This document shows positions 46,042 to 61,899 of a DNA stretch of 64,000 nt, piece by piece. Both the position numbers and the translations under genes were made by a program. Numbering within the stretch: position 1 is the stretch's first letter; each line of letters begins with the position of its first letter. The DNA comes from Adineta ricciae (lineage: Eukaryota > Rotifera > Eurotatoria > Adinetida > Adinetidae). The DNA lies in assembly GCA_905250025.1 (NCBI GenBank), contig CAJNOJ010000023.1, positions 62,001 through 126,000 on the forward strand, written 5' to 3'. The notes beneath the pieces were generated by a model. It was given only the letters and a program-made list of their open reading frames with translations, was not told where the DNA came from and did no database searches.

Positions 46042-47408
46042 GGTAAGTTTATTAAAGTACTAAAGTATTTATTCATTCTTTTCGAGATTATCATTGGAAG
46101 TATTTGATTGTTTTTGTCAGCAGATCTATGAAATTTGATATTGTAGTATTTATTAATAGACAAAATCGCAATTAGTAAGATAAAATGAAATCGTTACTTT
46201 GGAGGCTGGTATGTATCAAACAGCAATCTCGTCAGAATGAAAATCATTTATCGTTCGGTGTTCTTCGGAGCAAAGAAACCTGACTATTCTGATAAATTAT
46301 GTTTTCTTTTCGTCATCATACTCGATCGAGTAGGAACATTGGCGAAAGCCAATGAGCAAAAACGATCATAGATTCTTTAAAGATTAAAATACCTGACGGA
46401 TGAGTGCACAATAAACGATTTTGGGGTATTCAAATCACGATGCTCTCATATTTGCTCACGAATGTATGAATATTTTTATCATCGTTACCACAATTGCACT
46501 TCACATATTTTCGACTTGACGAAAGATAATTACGCGCAGAGAATGTCTCTACTGATTTCATCTATTTGACTATCTGATAAAAATGAGTAAAACTAGGTGT
46601 CTCGAAGACCAACTTCGGGAATTTTCATGGCCAATCAGAACCTTTCATATACCGATCTGACGAAATTCAAATTACAAGCTGAATCACGGAAATGATCTAT
46701 GCAAAATACCATTGGTTGGTTGATTGATGGTTTCTACCGGTCGAGTTATTAATGACATTATCATTGTGAGAAAAATCATCGACCTACATCGATTTAGTGA
46801 TGAAATGCACTATAACAGTGAAGATGATTCATATATCCATTCGCTGTTATCTACACATTTCTCTATTTCCGAGTAATCTCCATATAATATAAACGAAAAT
46901 GATTGTTTTTACTGTATTTGTTCTCGTTATCGGACGACAGTATTGATGTTTGATTTCGATGCTGAAGACTATCGTTTTTTTCCTCTTTATCTCGTATTGG
47001 TATGAGTGTGAGGCATGTTGTTTCACAGCATAACTGTCAGCAAAAAAATATTTTCTAGTCATTTATGTGTCATATCTCAAATCAATTGTGTAATTACACA
47101 CAGTCTAATTTTTGTATGCTAATTTATAACCTTGTTTTTTGCTATTGACTGTTTCATACGTATAAATAATATTTGACTCAGGATGACATTCGAGAAAGGA
47201 AAGGTAAGACGAAAGGGCGCTGCGAAACTGTAATTATCTACGAGTAGTTTTTTTAAGGGAAAAGAAATGTTGGTAAATTTACTGAGCAGAACAAATGAAA
47301 ATTTCTTCGCAAAACTTGCGCTTCAGTTTGAGTATGAGTCATTATTATGTTGTTAAACCGATGCAAAAAAGAAAGAACAGAACACACGAGAATATTTCTC
47401 TCTCTGCA

Positions 47409-47418
47409 TATATAAAAG
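47409..47418 (+). promoter_or_regulatory. TATA box upstream of the MAP kinase phosphatase gene
   Basis: TATATAAAAG, about 310 bp upstream of the ATG. It would need a longer leader or a 5' UTR intron ending at 47700. Confidence 0.4.
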
Positions 47419-47721
47419 AGATGAAAAACATTGTATTACTGGTTTGCTGCTGACTCATTATTAACATAGTTTTTCATGTTAAATAATAGAGCAGACAGAT
47501 TAGAAAGAATTTATCTGCCGTAGTCATCGTGACATATTTGAAATTGATTTCAAACAAAGCGAAAGTAATGTTTGCTGTTTTATCTTTGAATTCACAAATC
47601 ATGACGAATATGTACTTATACATTCAAGTGGCCAGTCACTCTTCTTCTAAGATGATGAATAATCCATATACTTTTTTTTCTTTCTATTTCTATCTTCTAG
47701 ATCACACATTTTCATTCGTTC

Positions 47722-49186
47722 ATGGCTACATGTATGGTTGAAGACAGCAGACTAACAGCGATACATTGTCAAAGCATAAACTCCATGGAACAAGCATCGA
47801 CATCAGCGTTGGAATCGATCAGTCAACGATATGAATTGAGTTTTCAAATAGATTCGACTACAATAATGAAGAATCAAGATTTGATCAAAAGACGACAATT
47901 TCATCGAAGTTTGACCTTTACAACAACGAGCGATCGAACACCGATACTAACAGACAACAGCTGTCTTTCACAAGCTGTTTCAACAAATAATAAGAATGAA
48001 AGTATGAAAATGGATATATTTAGATTATCTTCTACTTGATTTTCTATGCCTAGCTGCAATCAATCGACCAAAGCTTCTGCTTCTAAATCCACCAACACCA
48101 CTACTCCGAACGTGTCTAAGTTATCCCGCAACATCACCACATGAATTCTTTGCAATCGAGGATGACAAATTTTCTTCATTACCTAGTCTGACATCTCCAC
48201 CAGCGAAACGCCTACGACCTCAGACCTTGATATTCACACCAACAGAACAATCAGCGCCTGTCCTATCAACAACAAACTCTTCTCCATCGATTCATTACCT
48301 TGATTCATTGGATTTTTCTACGAAATTAAAATCGAACTGTTCAATGATCATCTTCGATTGTGGCTCACCTATTCGTTTCAGTGAGAACAGTATCTGTAAT
48401 TCGTTGCTTCTTCGCGTGTCGGATAAAATTTCACGCAAACGATTCAAAACCAATCCAACACAACATCTACCAGTGGAAATCCAACATCTAAACGAATGCG
48501 ATGCCATCCTATTATACGATGATTACAAGAAGACAAATGAAACCGAACTATCAGCAGGAATTAAATGCGTATGTGAAGAAATTCAGCGATGTTTGACAAC
48601 AAAATCTGTTTCAATACTTATTCTGAAAGACTCTTTTGAATATTTCGCCAGTCTATATCCAAATCTATGCATGCTATGCCAAGCCGCAGCTGACAACACA
48701 CCATTGATAGCACCACAACTAATTACTCCAGATATTGAACAGATAGATTGTCCAATGACGCATATCATGGACGGTGTCTACGTGGGAAATGAATCCAATG
48801 CAAAAAATCTCGACGAACTATCGGCGGAAAACATTCGATATATCGTTAATGTAACATCTCATGTGCCCCTATATCATTCCGATCGCCTGCATTACTATCA
48901 CATCTCCGCTGATGATACTCAAAAACAGAATTTATTGAATTACTTTGACGAAGCTTATGAATTCATTCATCAAGCGATTACAAGGCATGAAAAAGTTCTT
49001 GTTCATTGTGTTGCTGGTATAAGTCGTTCGCCAGCGATAGTAATTAGCTTTTTAATGCGTTATGCCCAAATGAATTTGAATGATGCTTATAATTATGTGA
49101 AAATGAAACGTTCAATTGTTTCGCCGAATCTGAATTTTATGGGACAATTACTTCAATATGAAAAGCAATTGTTAGAACAAAGCTGA
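47722..49186 (+). CDS. MAP kinase phosphatase (dual-specificity phosphatase, DUSP10-like)
   Basis: A 470-residue MAPK phosphatase from two exons (47722-48001, 48054-49186). The N-terminus is Ser/Thr-rich and likely disordered. Two basic-hydrophobic MAPK docking candidates are seen: KRLRPQTLIF and, in the rhodanese-like CH2 domain (about FDCGSPIRFSENSICNSLLL), ISRKRFKTN. The catalytic domain starts near MTHIMDGVYVGNESNAKNLD. It has YYHISADD (general acid loop) and the active site VHCVAGISRSPAIVISFLM. It ends with VSPNLNFMGQLLQYEKQLLE. The SPNLNFMGQLL ending is closest to DUSP10/MKP-5 and DUSP1-type enzymes. These dephosphorylate Thr and Tyr of ERK, JNK or p38. Which MAPK is targeted cannot be told from sequence. 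Confidence 0.9.
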
Positions 49187-50135
49187 GTCACTATGAAAAG
49201 AAAACAAACAAAAAAAAAGAGAAGTAGCCGATATTTATCTTTTTTTTTTAAATTTATTTATGGATATTGTTTATATTTTTCTTTTCTTGTTAAAATTTCT
49301 TGTTTCAGTTCTTTTCTTTCTTATTTACACAAAGATTCAGCGAAGAAATAGTTAACTTACAGAACAATTCTCTCTCTGTCGGTCGATAGCCTACTGCGTA
49401 ATTACTTTTAGTCATCGGAAGGAAGATGATGTAACACATTACGTTCGAAAGTTACATTTTATCGAAAGCTATGTACTGAGAAGTCGCATCACATGACGCT
49501 GACTTTCAATAGGTTATGAAAAGAAGAAAACTCGGATTCATCGATATGATTCATGATATACTTTGAGTGCCTTATAAAAGAATTAAGGAAGTGCGAGTCA
49601 CGTACTAATGCAATTCAATTCTTTCAGATTTAAAAAGTGAAAGTAATTGTGTTAAAAGAGCATGCTACTTGTTAATGTGGAAAAGAAGGCTCGAAAGCGT
49701 CGATTTTAAATTTGTCCTTGATAGTGCAGAAAAGGCATTCGACTATATGCGTATATTGGTTGTTTTTTTTTATGACAAATGTTTAAATATTAACTGTTCG
49801 TGATTATCGGCAAGAAACTCGAGCTAACTCAATGCTGTTTTTGTTGCCGTTGCTTATAGATGCATATAACGAATGACGACGATGTTTCACTATAAATTTT
49901 TCATTGACATTAACGTAATTACGAAAGTTTGACTTTTAAGGTCAGTTGTTCGTTTCGAATGAGACATACACATGTGTGTGTCGATATCTGTGTTTCATAT
50001 TTCTTTTGAAATTTCAAATCAACGTCATACAAAGTAAAAAAAAGAGAAAGAGACAATTAGAATTTTTCATATCAGGATTTCACCGAAAGAAACAAGATTA
50101 GTCTCATATTCACCAGATGTTTCTGCTTGATTTAT
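49187..50135. other. Intergenic region between convergent genes
   Basis: About 950 AT-rich bases between the 3' ends of the phosphatase and the diacylglycerol kinase. I see no gene or clear repeat. Confidence 0.45.
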
Positions 50136-53100
50136 TTATCGATTTTCATTTCGTAGTACCAACACTTGACCCGCATGGGTGATATTGAAAGCAGAAGAAT
50201 CGGGTATATAGAATGGTTCACCGTCCATTTGTGCAGTCATTGGACCGAATGATTCAATACGTAAATGATTGCATTGTGCAATACGTATGCCACGAAAGCC
50301 GATATGAATTGTAGCCATATGTGTTGTACTCAAGCCGACGACTTCGATTTTCTTGTCGCCAAAATCTTGCCGTTCAAAGCGAGTGGCAGTATTATTCATC
50401 GTTGATATTAAGGTTGACGATGATGCGTTTATTTGATCATTTGAGCATTCATTCAATGCGATGACTTCGTAGACATCATGTGCATTTGGTGGGATGTCAG
50501 CCAGCTCGACTGAACTAGTGGAAATTTGTTCGAATGAGTCCGAATCCTTTTGTATCATAGTCGGAGGTGATGAACAGGAATTGTTCGATGATTTGCCCCA
50601 TGGATTTGTTCCCGAAGCATAACCGGGTATATTTAACACGAGTAATGTATGGCAGTTTTTAATGAAGTCCGTCAGATCTTCGCCATCACATTTCAAACGC
50701 ATGTAGGAACTTAGATTCCATAATTTCGATCGTGCAAAATCGTTTAGATATTTACAACTTTCATTTAGATACATCAATTTGTTTTTCAATGGCGAAGAAA
50801 ATTTTCGTGGATTACGTGTGCGTCGATGATGGAATTCTAAAGCGATAGCAGCGTCTAAACCAAAACTCATATAATTGATAAACCGACTATTTGGTAATGT
50901 GCGGTGATTTTGATAGGAGGCACGTGTGGTATCACGAATAAATTTTGGGTGTGAAATGAATGATAAGAATGTACGCGTAGTCGAATTCTGAGCTGTAGTT
51001 ATGTTAGAATTACTTGATTCGATCGGCTCGAGCGTCACTTGCCAACGGTCTAGAGCAATGGATTTGGCACGTGGGATTTGAATTAAAGTTGATAATAAAC
51101 GTTTTGGATCGTATTGTTCACCCCAGGATAAGACACGTGATAGATCATTACCTGTTCCTAACGGGCAAATACATACCGGTGGATTATTCAACGGCGGGTA
51201 TATTTCTGCCAAACGACTTAACACCCAGCCGACTGTTCCATCGCCACCAAATACGCAAATACGTATATTTGGTAGAGACGAATAGATATTTATGGCATTA
51301 ACAATAGTCTGATCGTTTTCCAGTAGAAATACTTGGCGGGGATTGAGCAGACGTAACAGTTTACGATAGATTTTTTCTCCGCTCTGTCCACCGGAACGTT
51401 TATTGATGAAAAGCAGTAGAGGTGTGTAGATCGTTTCATGATCATTATCTGTTGGATATTGTGCGCGAAAAAGTGGAGTACTGCCTGGTAAACGGCGAAT
51501 CCACTGTGGTCGAACAATGATGTGTCTAGAAAGAAAACAAAGTGATAGAAATATAGATTCGATGCACTTTCATTGATATACCTGAATACGCCATAATCAC
51601 ATCTATTTCGATCTTCATGAGTGAATACTTGTTCCCAACATCGTCGATGATAACCACGTGTGCACCACAGACATTGTAGACCGCCTGCTGCTGTTGACGG
51701 TTTCGGACTATCAGGTATTGGACTTTTCGAATAGCTTACACCTTTAGTCATAATGTCTAATGTAGGCATTGTCGATGGTCGATTAGCCCCACTGAAGATC
51801 GGATTCGACATTGATTTACGTTTGCAAAAGGCGCAAGGTTTAGAAAGTGCAGTTATAGGCGACCAGAAATGACGATCTGGTCGGTTCTGTTCATCTTCAT
51901 CGTGAAATGATGGACGACATGCGGGCATTGAACTACTTCTAACTGCTGAGAGATTTGATAGATGATGTGTATGTACAATGAGAAAACACGATTCGCATTG
52001 AACAAGTGCGAGAAGAATTGGTGGCCTGGGATTTTTACACGAGAAAAATGAACATGGTGGCGATGAGGTCGGATCAGTAGGAGTAAATGGAAACCAACAA
52101 TGTGCGGTCGGATACGCTCGATCTGTCCAGTCGGTACCATAGGAGATTGGAATGTTAGCTTCCGACAATGCAGAAGCAGTTGGCGGAGACGATGGCATAC
52201 TAGTGAACGGAAAATACATATTATTTGTTCTCTAGTAAACAAACGGAAAGAATCTGTGTAGCAATAGATATATATCCATTATTTTGTTATCATCTTCTCC
52301 TGCTCTTTGACAAATATTGCCTTTACATTACAAATTCAATAATATTAATTGATCTGTCAATTTATTCTTCTCATCAAGACAACTGTTTTGTTAGTTTATT
52401 CCTCCAAGTTTGACAGTCAATTTTCTTTCTATTTACTTCTCTAATACGTACACGCATATATTATATATATAATGCCAGAATACATCGAAAAAGGGACGAG
52501 TAAATAGCATGTCAAACAAATATTTTGGCGATATATGTACATTGATTATTATTAGTCGTGAAAGACAGAAAAAAGCTGCATGCTAATGAATTTGATATTT
52601 ACCTTTTCGAATCCGGTTGCGATTCATCTAGTATTGGATCAGTCACAGCAGTCATATAATCAGTCGATGATGTACGATGATATTGTTGTTCATCGTCATC
52701 TCGATCGTCGTCATCGTCGTCATCGTCATCATCATCATCGTCATCATCATCATCATCGTCGTCCGAATGAGTCGTCGCCGGTTGGCCTAATAATATTGAA
52801 TGATGAAATTTCGAAGATAGGTGTTCGGTAGGTGTTGCTGGTAATGAAATCGATTCGGTGCGATCCAATTTTTTGGTTTGTATGTTCATGACACGTTTAT
52901 TGGTATCAATGTCTATTCGTCGAAGATCACGTTCGAGTATTCGATGATTGTTTCCGTGTCGATTGGCCAACGCATCACAATCACGTGCTTGACTGATGGA
53001 ATCAAAACTTGAATGAGCATTTACGTCTCCACATGTTGATATTGGCGTTGCTAATGACATAGCTGTGTCAATACATGATGTATATTCAAGAAGTTTGTGA

Positions 53101-53138
53101 GATGAACGAATTAACGTCGGTGATGTTGACTCGGCCAT
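50136..53138 (-). CDS. DGKE: Diacylglycerol kinase, epsilon-like, with polyaspartate N-terminal region
   Basis: An 847-residue lipid kinase that turns diacylglycerol into phosphatidic acid. Exons are 53138-52603, 52199-51582 and 51525-50136; the joins keep frame. The long N-terminal exon is mostly disordered and holds an Asp tract of about 20 residues. C1 fingers follow: a degenerate first one, then a clear second one (HFWSPITALSKPCAFCKRKS, GLQCLWCTRGYHRRCWEQ). The motif NRCDYGVFRHIIVRPQWIRR matches the DGK-epsilon C1-catalytic junction. The catalytic domain has FINKRSGGQSGEKIYRKLLR, VFGGDGTVGWVLSRLAEIYP and CPLGTGNDLSRVLSWG. The accessory domain (LDRWQVTLEP, FINYMSFGLDAAIALEFH, VVGLSTTHMATIHIGFRG, MTAQMDGEPFY) carries an insertion of about 75 residues. 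The hydrophobic N-terminal helix of mammalian DGK-epsilon is not evident. Confidence 0.85.
52691..52763. repeat. Imperfect (GAY)n trinucleotide repeat encoding polyaspartate
   Basis: An array of ATC/GTC units on the plus strand that reads as GAT/GAC codons in the diacylglycerol kinase gene. The mixed synonymous codons suggest the Asp run is kept by selection or is old, not a fresh expansion. Confidence 0.8.
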
Positions 53139-53600
53139 TCTTTCAATAACGAAACAAAGAGACTAAAATATGTGCGGAATACATATGAGTGTTTTTTTGT
53201 TTGAGTAGATGAGAAGACAAAGAAGAAAATATGTCAACGACACAAAAAAGAGCGATCAAAATTTATCGGAACTCTGTGCTTGTCAGTCGCTCTTCTTTCA
53301 TCAGTGTTTCTCGATAGTTATACGGCTATAGTATTCTACTCGTCAACAGTCTGAACATCTTCATCGAATATGACAGTTATTTCTTTTCTTCGTTTTTTTT
53401 TGCCTCATTTGTTTCTCTTTTGCTCCAGCATGGTGTCTGCTATGTCACCAACATAGCTAGTTTACGTTCGTGTCGACGATCGATGAAGATGATGATATAG
53501 AACGACTGGCACATTTGTTTTTGACAAGAAAAAGACAATAATAACGTTGTCTTTATTGTCTCAATCTCATTTCCACTCCTACTGTGTCGAGATCTGAGCT

Positions 53601-53620
53601 CGCGCGCGCGCGTGTGTGTG
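53601..53620. repeat. Alternating purine-pyrimidine (CG)6(TG)4 tract
   Basis: Twenty bases of perfect CG then TG alternation, the sequence type most prone to Z-DNA. It lies about 460 bp upstream of the diacylglycerol kinase start. Confidence 0.8.
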
Positions 53621-54040
53621 TTATATGCATATTAGGCACGCCAATGAGATAAATCGATGAAGTCTATTGTCAGCTTTGTTTTGACAATGAATTCATCTAA
53701 TCAATTTATCAGATCTGAGCAGGCAATGTGCGAAAAAACTTATTGCTGTTTTTCCTCTTCGATTTCTTTGAAGTCAGCCGATGTACAAACAGTACGAAGG
53801 AAAGTCATGCGCACGTAATTTACTTACCTGTACGGTAAATGTTGAAAGTTCGTCTCATCAATAAACTCATAACAGTTATCTCATGAATTGTAACGATATG
53901 TTCGTATAAACGAGCATGAATAAAAGCCAGAAGTTTGCTGTTATTTTTTTGACAGACACGCAGCACCCAAACACACGCACGCACGCGAAGACAAAGCGAG
54001 AAAGAAGAAAAAAAACGATGTTATCAAACGGAGCTGAAGG

Positions 54041-54075
54041 ATTTCTTTCTTTCTTTTTCTTCTTCTTCTTCTTTT
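54041..54075. repeat. TTC-rich polypyrimidine tract
   Basis: TTTCTTTC and TTC units on the plus strand in an intergenic region, with a matching A-rich run just upstream. Triplex-prone simple sequence. Confidence 0.7.
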
Positions 54076-54500
54076 TGAGGGTGAGGGTGCTGTCAAGACG
54101 GAATGCATATTGTGTTATGTTTTGACATACATTAAAAGAAGAGGAAAAAAAGTAGGAAGAAGGTGCATGAATGTTGATGGAACTTGAATATGACAAAACA
54201 CGCAACTAAAAACAAAATCTTGTTCTTTTCTTCGAGATATGTACTTGTTTTTCTTTTCAATGCTCTCGTTCGAAATGAAAATAATGAATACGTTGTCGTT
54301 TCACCTGATAAAAAGCTCACTTCATGATCTCCGACAATGCTGATTTTGTTAGATATCTAATACGTAAATATCTGAGGAAATAAAATATTAACAAAATATG
54401 TCATTCATACTCCCAAAAGGATTATTAGTCACAGATTAAATCTCGTTTTTTTTTATTACATTTTTCTTTATTACACATGAAAAAAAAACACATAGAAAAA

Positions 54501-55304
54501 TCATGAACTTGCTGCATGTTGTGCCATTTTTCTGAAGACCATGGCTTCGTAGTCTTCTAAATCAGGTTTCGTTAAATCAACAACACTAGCTGGTTCGGTC
54601 GTTGTTGCTGACGATGTGTCTCCTCGTTTCTGGAGTTTAACCGAGGCGAACGGTCGCTCAGGAAAACCTTTTTCACTTTCAATCAGTTTCGAAATGTGAC
54701 TTTCATTGAATTCAATCAATGCACGTTTGGGAGGTAGATTAACAATAGTTGTAATGTGACCATATTTTCCAAAAATGTCTCGCAACTCGCCGTCAGTGTA
54801 GAATACCGTCGTAGGAGAATATTTGATGATCAAATTTCGATGATGAGCGCAAGTTTTTTCCTTCTCGATGATTTTATGAAGATTTTCGAGTTCTTCATCG
54901 ACTAAACGATTTCCTTCGCGTCTCAAGCGTTCAACTTCTGCATGTAATCGATCAGTAGTGAATTTGTCGTTAGTTGATTTGGCTGGTTGAGTCACGGATT
55001 GCTCTCTTCGGTCGAGATCTTCTTTGAACTTTTTCCGTTTTGCATCCATGCTGGACAAACGTTCTTGCTGAACCTTTTGCTGTCGTCGCGATGCATCGTA
55101 GGCCAACCGTGCTTGCTTATCAGTTAATAATTCCAATGCTCTTTTGATCAACAAAAATTGTTCTTTTTTCTCATCGTCGTCAGGAAATTTATCTGGATGA
55201 CATTTCAAAGCTTTCTTTCGAAATGCTGTGGTTAATTCCTGATCTGTACATGTTTCAGGAAGGTCGAATAGTTGATACAGATCCATTTTCGTTAGGTCGG
55301 CCAT
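54501..55304 (-). CDS. DNAJC17: DNAJC17, spliceosome-associated J protein with RRM
   Basis: A single-exon 267-residue protein with an N-terminal J domain (MADLTKMDLYQLFDLPETC at the start, KKALKCHPDKFPDDDEKK with the HPD motif). A charged coiled coil follows (residues about 75-155: QQERLSSMDAKRKKFKEDLD, EVERLRREGNRLVDEELENL). A C-terminal RRM (NLIIKYSPTTVFYTDGELRD, IFGKYGHITTIVNLPPKRAL, FASVKLQKR) completes the DNAJC17/Cwf23 layout. The protein works with the spliceosome in other animals. The ATG at 55304 starts MADL as in the family. An acceptor (TTTTTCAG) ends 8 nt before it, and the HECTD2-like gene ends 127 nt upstream on the same strand. Confidence 0.92.
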   Translation of the reverse strand: MADLTKMDLYQLFDLPETCTDQELTTAFRKKALKCHPDKFPDDDEKKEQFLLIKRALELLTDKQARLAYDASRRQQKVQQERLSSMDAKRKKFKEDLDRREQSVTQPAKSTNDKFTTDRLHAEVERLRREGNRLVDEELENLHKIIEKEKTCAHHRNLIIKYSPTTVFYTDGELRDIFGKYGHITTIVNLPPKRALIEFNESHISKLIESEKGFPERPFASVKLQKRGDTSSATTTEPASVVDLTKPDLEDYEAMVFRKMAQHAASS

Positions 55305-55312
55305 GGTTCTAT

Positions 55313-55322
55313 CTGAAAAAGA
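55313..55322 (-). promoter_or_regulatory. Candidate trans-splice acceptor of DNAJC17
   Basis: TTTTTCAG ends 8 nt before the ATG, in the 127-nt gap after the HECTD2-like gene. Confidence 0.5.
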
Positions 55323-55431
55323 AAATAAATATGTATATATGGTTTGCTTCACGTAAAGAAAAATGGAATGATTAATTTATTTTTACGAACGAAAAGAAAA
55401 AGAAATGTTTTGTATCTTGGCGTTTGTGTTA

Positions 55432-59199
<3,768 letters not shown>

Positions 59200-59439
59200 A
59201 ATCAAATTCACTCTTTCATAATAACAAAATGACACTATATACACTTAATGCGTCATGCTCACGTCTTCTTTTTTTCGTTTTGTCTCATTGGTTTACATCG
59301 ATAGCCAATGATATGTTTACAGAAATGACAATAATACTTTCTTCTTCTTCTTTTTCTTCTTTTCACGTATTTTTTATTATCAGCGTTCCTATCGATACAC
59401 GAGTCAAAAGAAAAAAGGTGTCTTCGTTCATTTGGATCA

Positions 59440-61659
59440 ATGCCACAAGCGGTTTTAGTGAAAGCACAATACTTAATCTTATTTAGTTTTTTGTTAACAT
59501 TTTTTGTTATAACAAATGCCTTCTACACCAAAAGGCAATTTTATCCATCAGTTGTCTATTTAACCAAATCGAACACAAGTCTTGCTGTGAGCACCACGCT
59601 TTCGTTCATTTCGACTTCAATAAATGAGTATTTCTCGTTTAGGTACTGTATGTGCAAGCATTTGTCTTTGTTGTTCTTTTTGGAAAACTTGCTCAACGAA
59701 TATTTCTTGGACAACTGCGTGCTATTGAGGCTGAGGTTAGTGAGAAAGGCTAGTTTCAATCTGTATTGAATTCGCTTGTTTCTTTTCAAGCATTTATACG
59801 ACCGTGTATGGTTTTCAGTCACAGAAACATGTTTAGCGTTTACTGTATTTCGAGAGGAATTCAGTTCACACTTTGTGGCATTATTTGCAGTTTTACTCTT
59901 TCTCAAATGTTTTCATTGGTTAGCAGAAGATCGTGTGGATTATGTAAGTCAATGTTCATGTTCTTTCCATGAAAAGAAAGTCAAGTTTTATGTAGATGGA
60001 ACAAAGTCCTGTGCTGGGTGCGATATTTCATGCGAGAATTATCGGTAAGACCAGATATGTGGAAACTGTGATCGTCACAAAATTGGTTTGATACTTCCTA
60101 GGTCTTCTTAGTACATTATTTGTCTTTGATTATCTATTTTTGTCATCGGCATATACGTACACATTAGCAAAAGGTGCTTCTGTCCAGATCGTTTTTGGTT
60201 TTGAGGTATGAAACAGAGAAAAGCGAAGAATTTAGTTGTTTATTGACATGTCGATCTTCTTCTAGTACGCTATTCTAATGGTATCGGTTATAGCTACTGG
60301 AATTAAATATATCCTTCATTTCATTGAAATTCGTGCCGGTGAGCAGTGGGAAAACAAAGGAGTCTGTATGCTCTACTCCGATTTAATTCTCGGATTCATT
60401 CGGCTTACATTGTACATGCTGTTTATCATCGTTATGATGAGAATTCATACATTTCCATTGTTTGCTATTCGACCAATGTTTATGGCCATGAGGTAATTTG
60501 GATTTCGTAAAAGTACGATATTGATAATGTCGATGATATAGAGCGTTTCGAAAATCTTGTACTGATGTTCTGGAATCGCGACGTGCTATTCAAAATTTGA
60601 ATACTATGTATCCAGATTTAACAGCTGACGAACTTGCCAATGTTGCCGATACAACGTGTATTATCTGCCGGGAAGACATGCAAGTACAACAAAGTATCAA
60701 ACGCTTAGCTTGTCAACATATATTTCATAAAAATTGTTTACGTTCATGGTTCCAACGTCAGCAGACTTGTATGTATCATCCATAGAACTTTTCTTTTGAA
60801 TCTTGGATATATTCCGTCATAGGTCCTATCTGTCGTACAACTGTATTACGAGCACCAAATCCTCCTCGAGCTGCTGCAAATAATGCTCAACCTGCCGCAG
60901 CAGCGGCAGCGGCAGCACCGCCACCAGCTGCAAATACTCCACCGTCACCACCACCGTCCTCATCTTCCTCTGCTACTTCGGCTTCGCCGCCAAGAAATGC
61001 GACAACTGCTCAAACAACATTTTCAACTGCCACTGCAACTGGTGGCACTGGAGTATTTTCACAAATGCCAATAGGTTCCTTTCCTATGGTATTACCACCT
61101 TTCGGTATAACATACTCTGTAAATGGACAAGATCTTTTAAATTCATGTGTGTTTGAACATTTAGCTTTTCCTCCTCCGCCTTTACCGCCTGCAAATTTTA
61201 CTGGTATGTCTGAAGAAAATATTCGCGCTATGGAAGGGGCAGAACTATCTCACGTTCAAGCACGTATACAATGCTTACGTAACGTTAGAACACTACTAGA
61301 TGCATCAATGATACAAATGCAACAGTACATGAATATTGTCTTAACACAAAGGTTCGTTTATTTCGTACGATCGTCTACTATTTCATACAACTCTATCTGT
61401 ATTTCTTAATAGTAATATGGAAAATAGTAATCGTTTGTTACAGAATCTTGGCTCTGATCTTGATCAAGTATTTCCATTATCTGACAGATCAAATATGACT
61501 ACCAATGGTAGAGTCTTTGTTATTGTTCATATCAATAATTCGAATGTATATTTAGATGTGAATGTAAACGATCCTGATATGCTACGTCGCCGACGGTTAA
61601 ATCACTATGGACATCGATTATCACCAACGAGTGTTGATCAAAATGATAAGCAGAGTTAA
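59440..61659 (+). CDS. SYVN1: SYVN1/HRD1 (synoviolin), ER-associated degradation E3 ligase
   Basis: The membrane RING E3 ligase at the core of ER-associated degradation. It starts at 59440 (MPQAVLVKAQYLILFSFLLT), with about nine exons. Membrane part: FYTKRQFYPSVVYLTKSNTS, VLYVQAFVFVVLFGKLAQRI, FLGQLRAIEAEHLYDRVWFS, VTETCLAFTVFREEFSSHFV, LLFLKCFHWLAEDRVDYMEQ, IVFGFEYAILMVSVIATGIK, then HTFPLFAIRPMFMAMRAFRK. The RING-H2 finger (CIICREDMQ, RLACQHIFHKNCLRSWFQRQ, QTCPICR) is completed across an intron near 60769-60824. A Pro/Ala/Ser-rich segment follows, then a conserved C-terminal helix (NFTGMSEENIRAMEGAELSH, LRNVRTLLDASMIQMQQYMN). Order and spacing match animal SYVN1 throughout. Confidence 0.96.
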
Positions 61660-61899
61660 ACTCCTATTCATCACAAACATCGCTGAATTCACTCGTCGCA
61701 TCTTTTTCTGTTCATTCATTCATCGTATTATGTACAGACAAGAGTTCTTTTCCGTAATAAGTTATCCATATAATAATCGCTCATATTGAAATTCTCATTT
61801 ATTTCACAAATAACAACCTTTCTACACATATTTATCACTGTTAGATAACATTCGACACAAGAAAAAAAGTTACAAAACAGTCTTTTTACTGTTGGTTTC

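Larger units (their letters stand above)
45963..47721. other. Long divergent intergenic region (protease / MAP kinase phosphatase)
   Basis: About 1.76 kb between divergent genes, AT-rich, with no supported coding region. TATA boxes occur near each end (46034-46041 minus, 47409-47418 plus). An acceptor-like TATCTTCTAG at 47691-47700 precedes the phosphatase start, probably ending a 5' UTR intron of about 200 bp or serving for trans-splicing. Confidence 0.5.
53139..54500. other. Long intergenic region with simple repeats
   Basis: About 1.36 kb between the kinase start and the DNAJC17 end. It contains alternating CG/TG sequence at 53601-53620 and a TTC-rich pyrimidine tract at about 54041-54075 followed by GAGGGTGAGGGTG. 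No coding region is supported; open frames at 53876-54320 are translations of simple sequence. Confidence 0.5.

Noticed and set aside
51853..52242. Minus-strand 129-codon frame starting MFTREQII
   Set aside because: It is an alternative frame of the diacylglycerol kinase C1 exon; the other frame carries the C1 motifs and splices cleanly.
53876..54320. Several open frames on both strands
   Set aside because: They consist of polyK/polyF stretches from A- and T-rich simple sequence.
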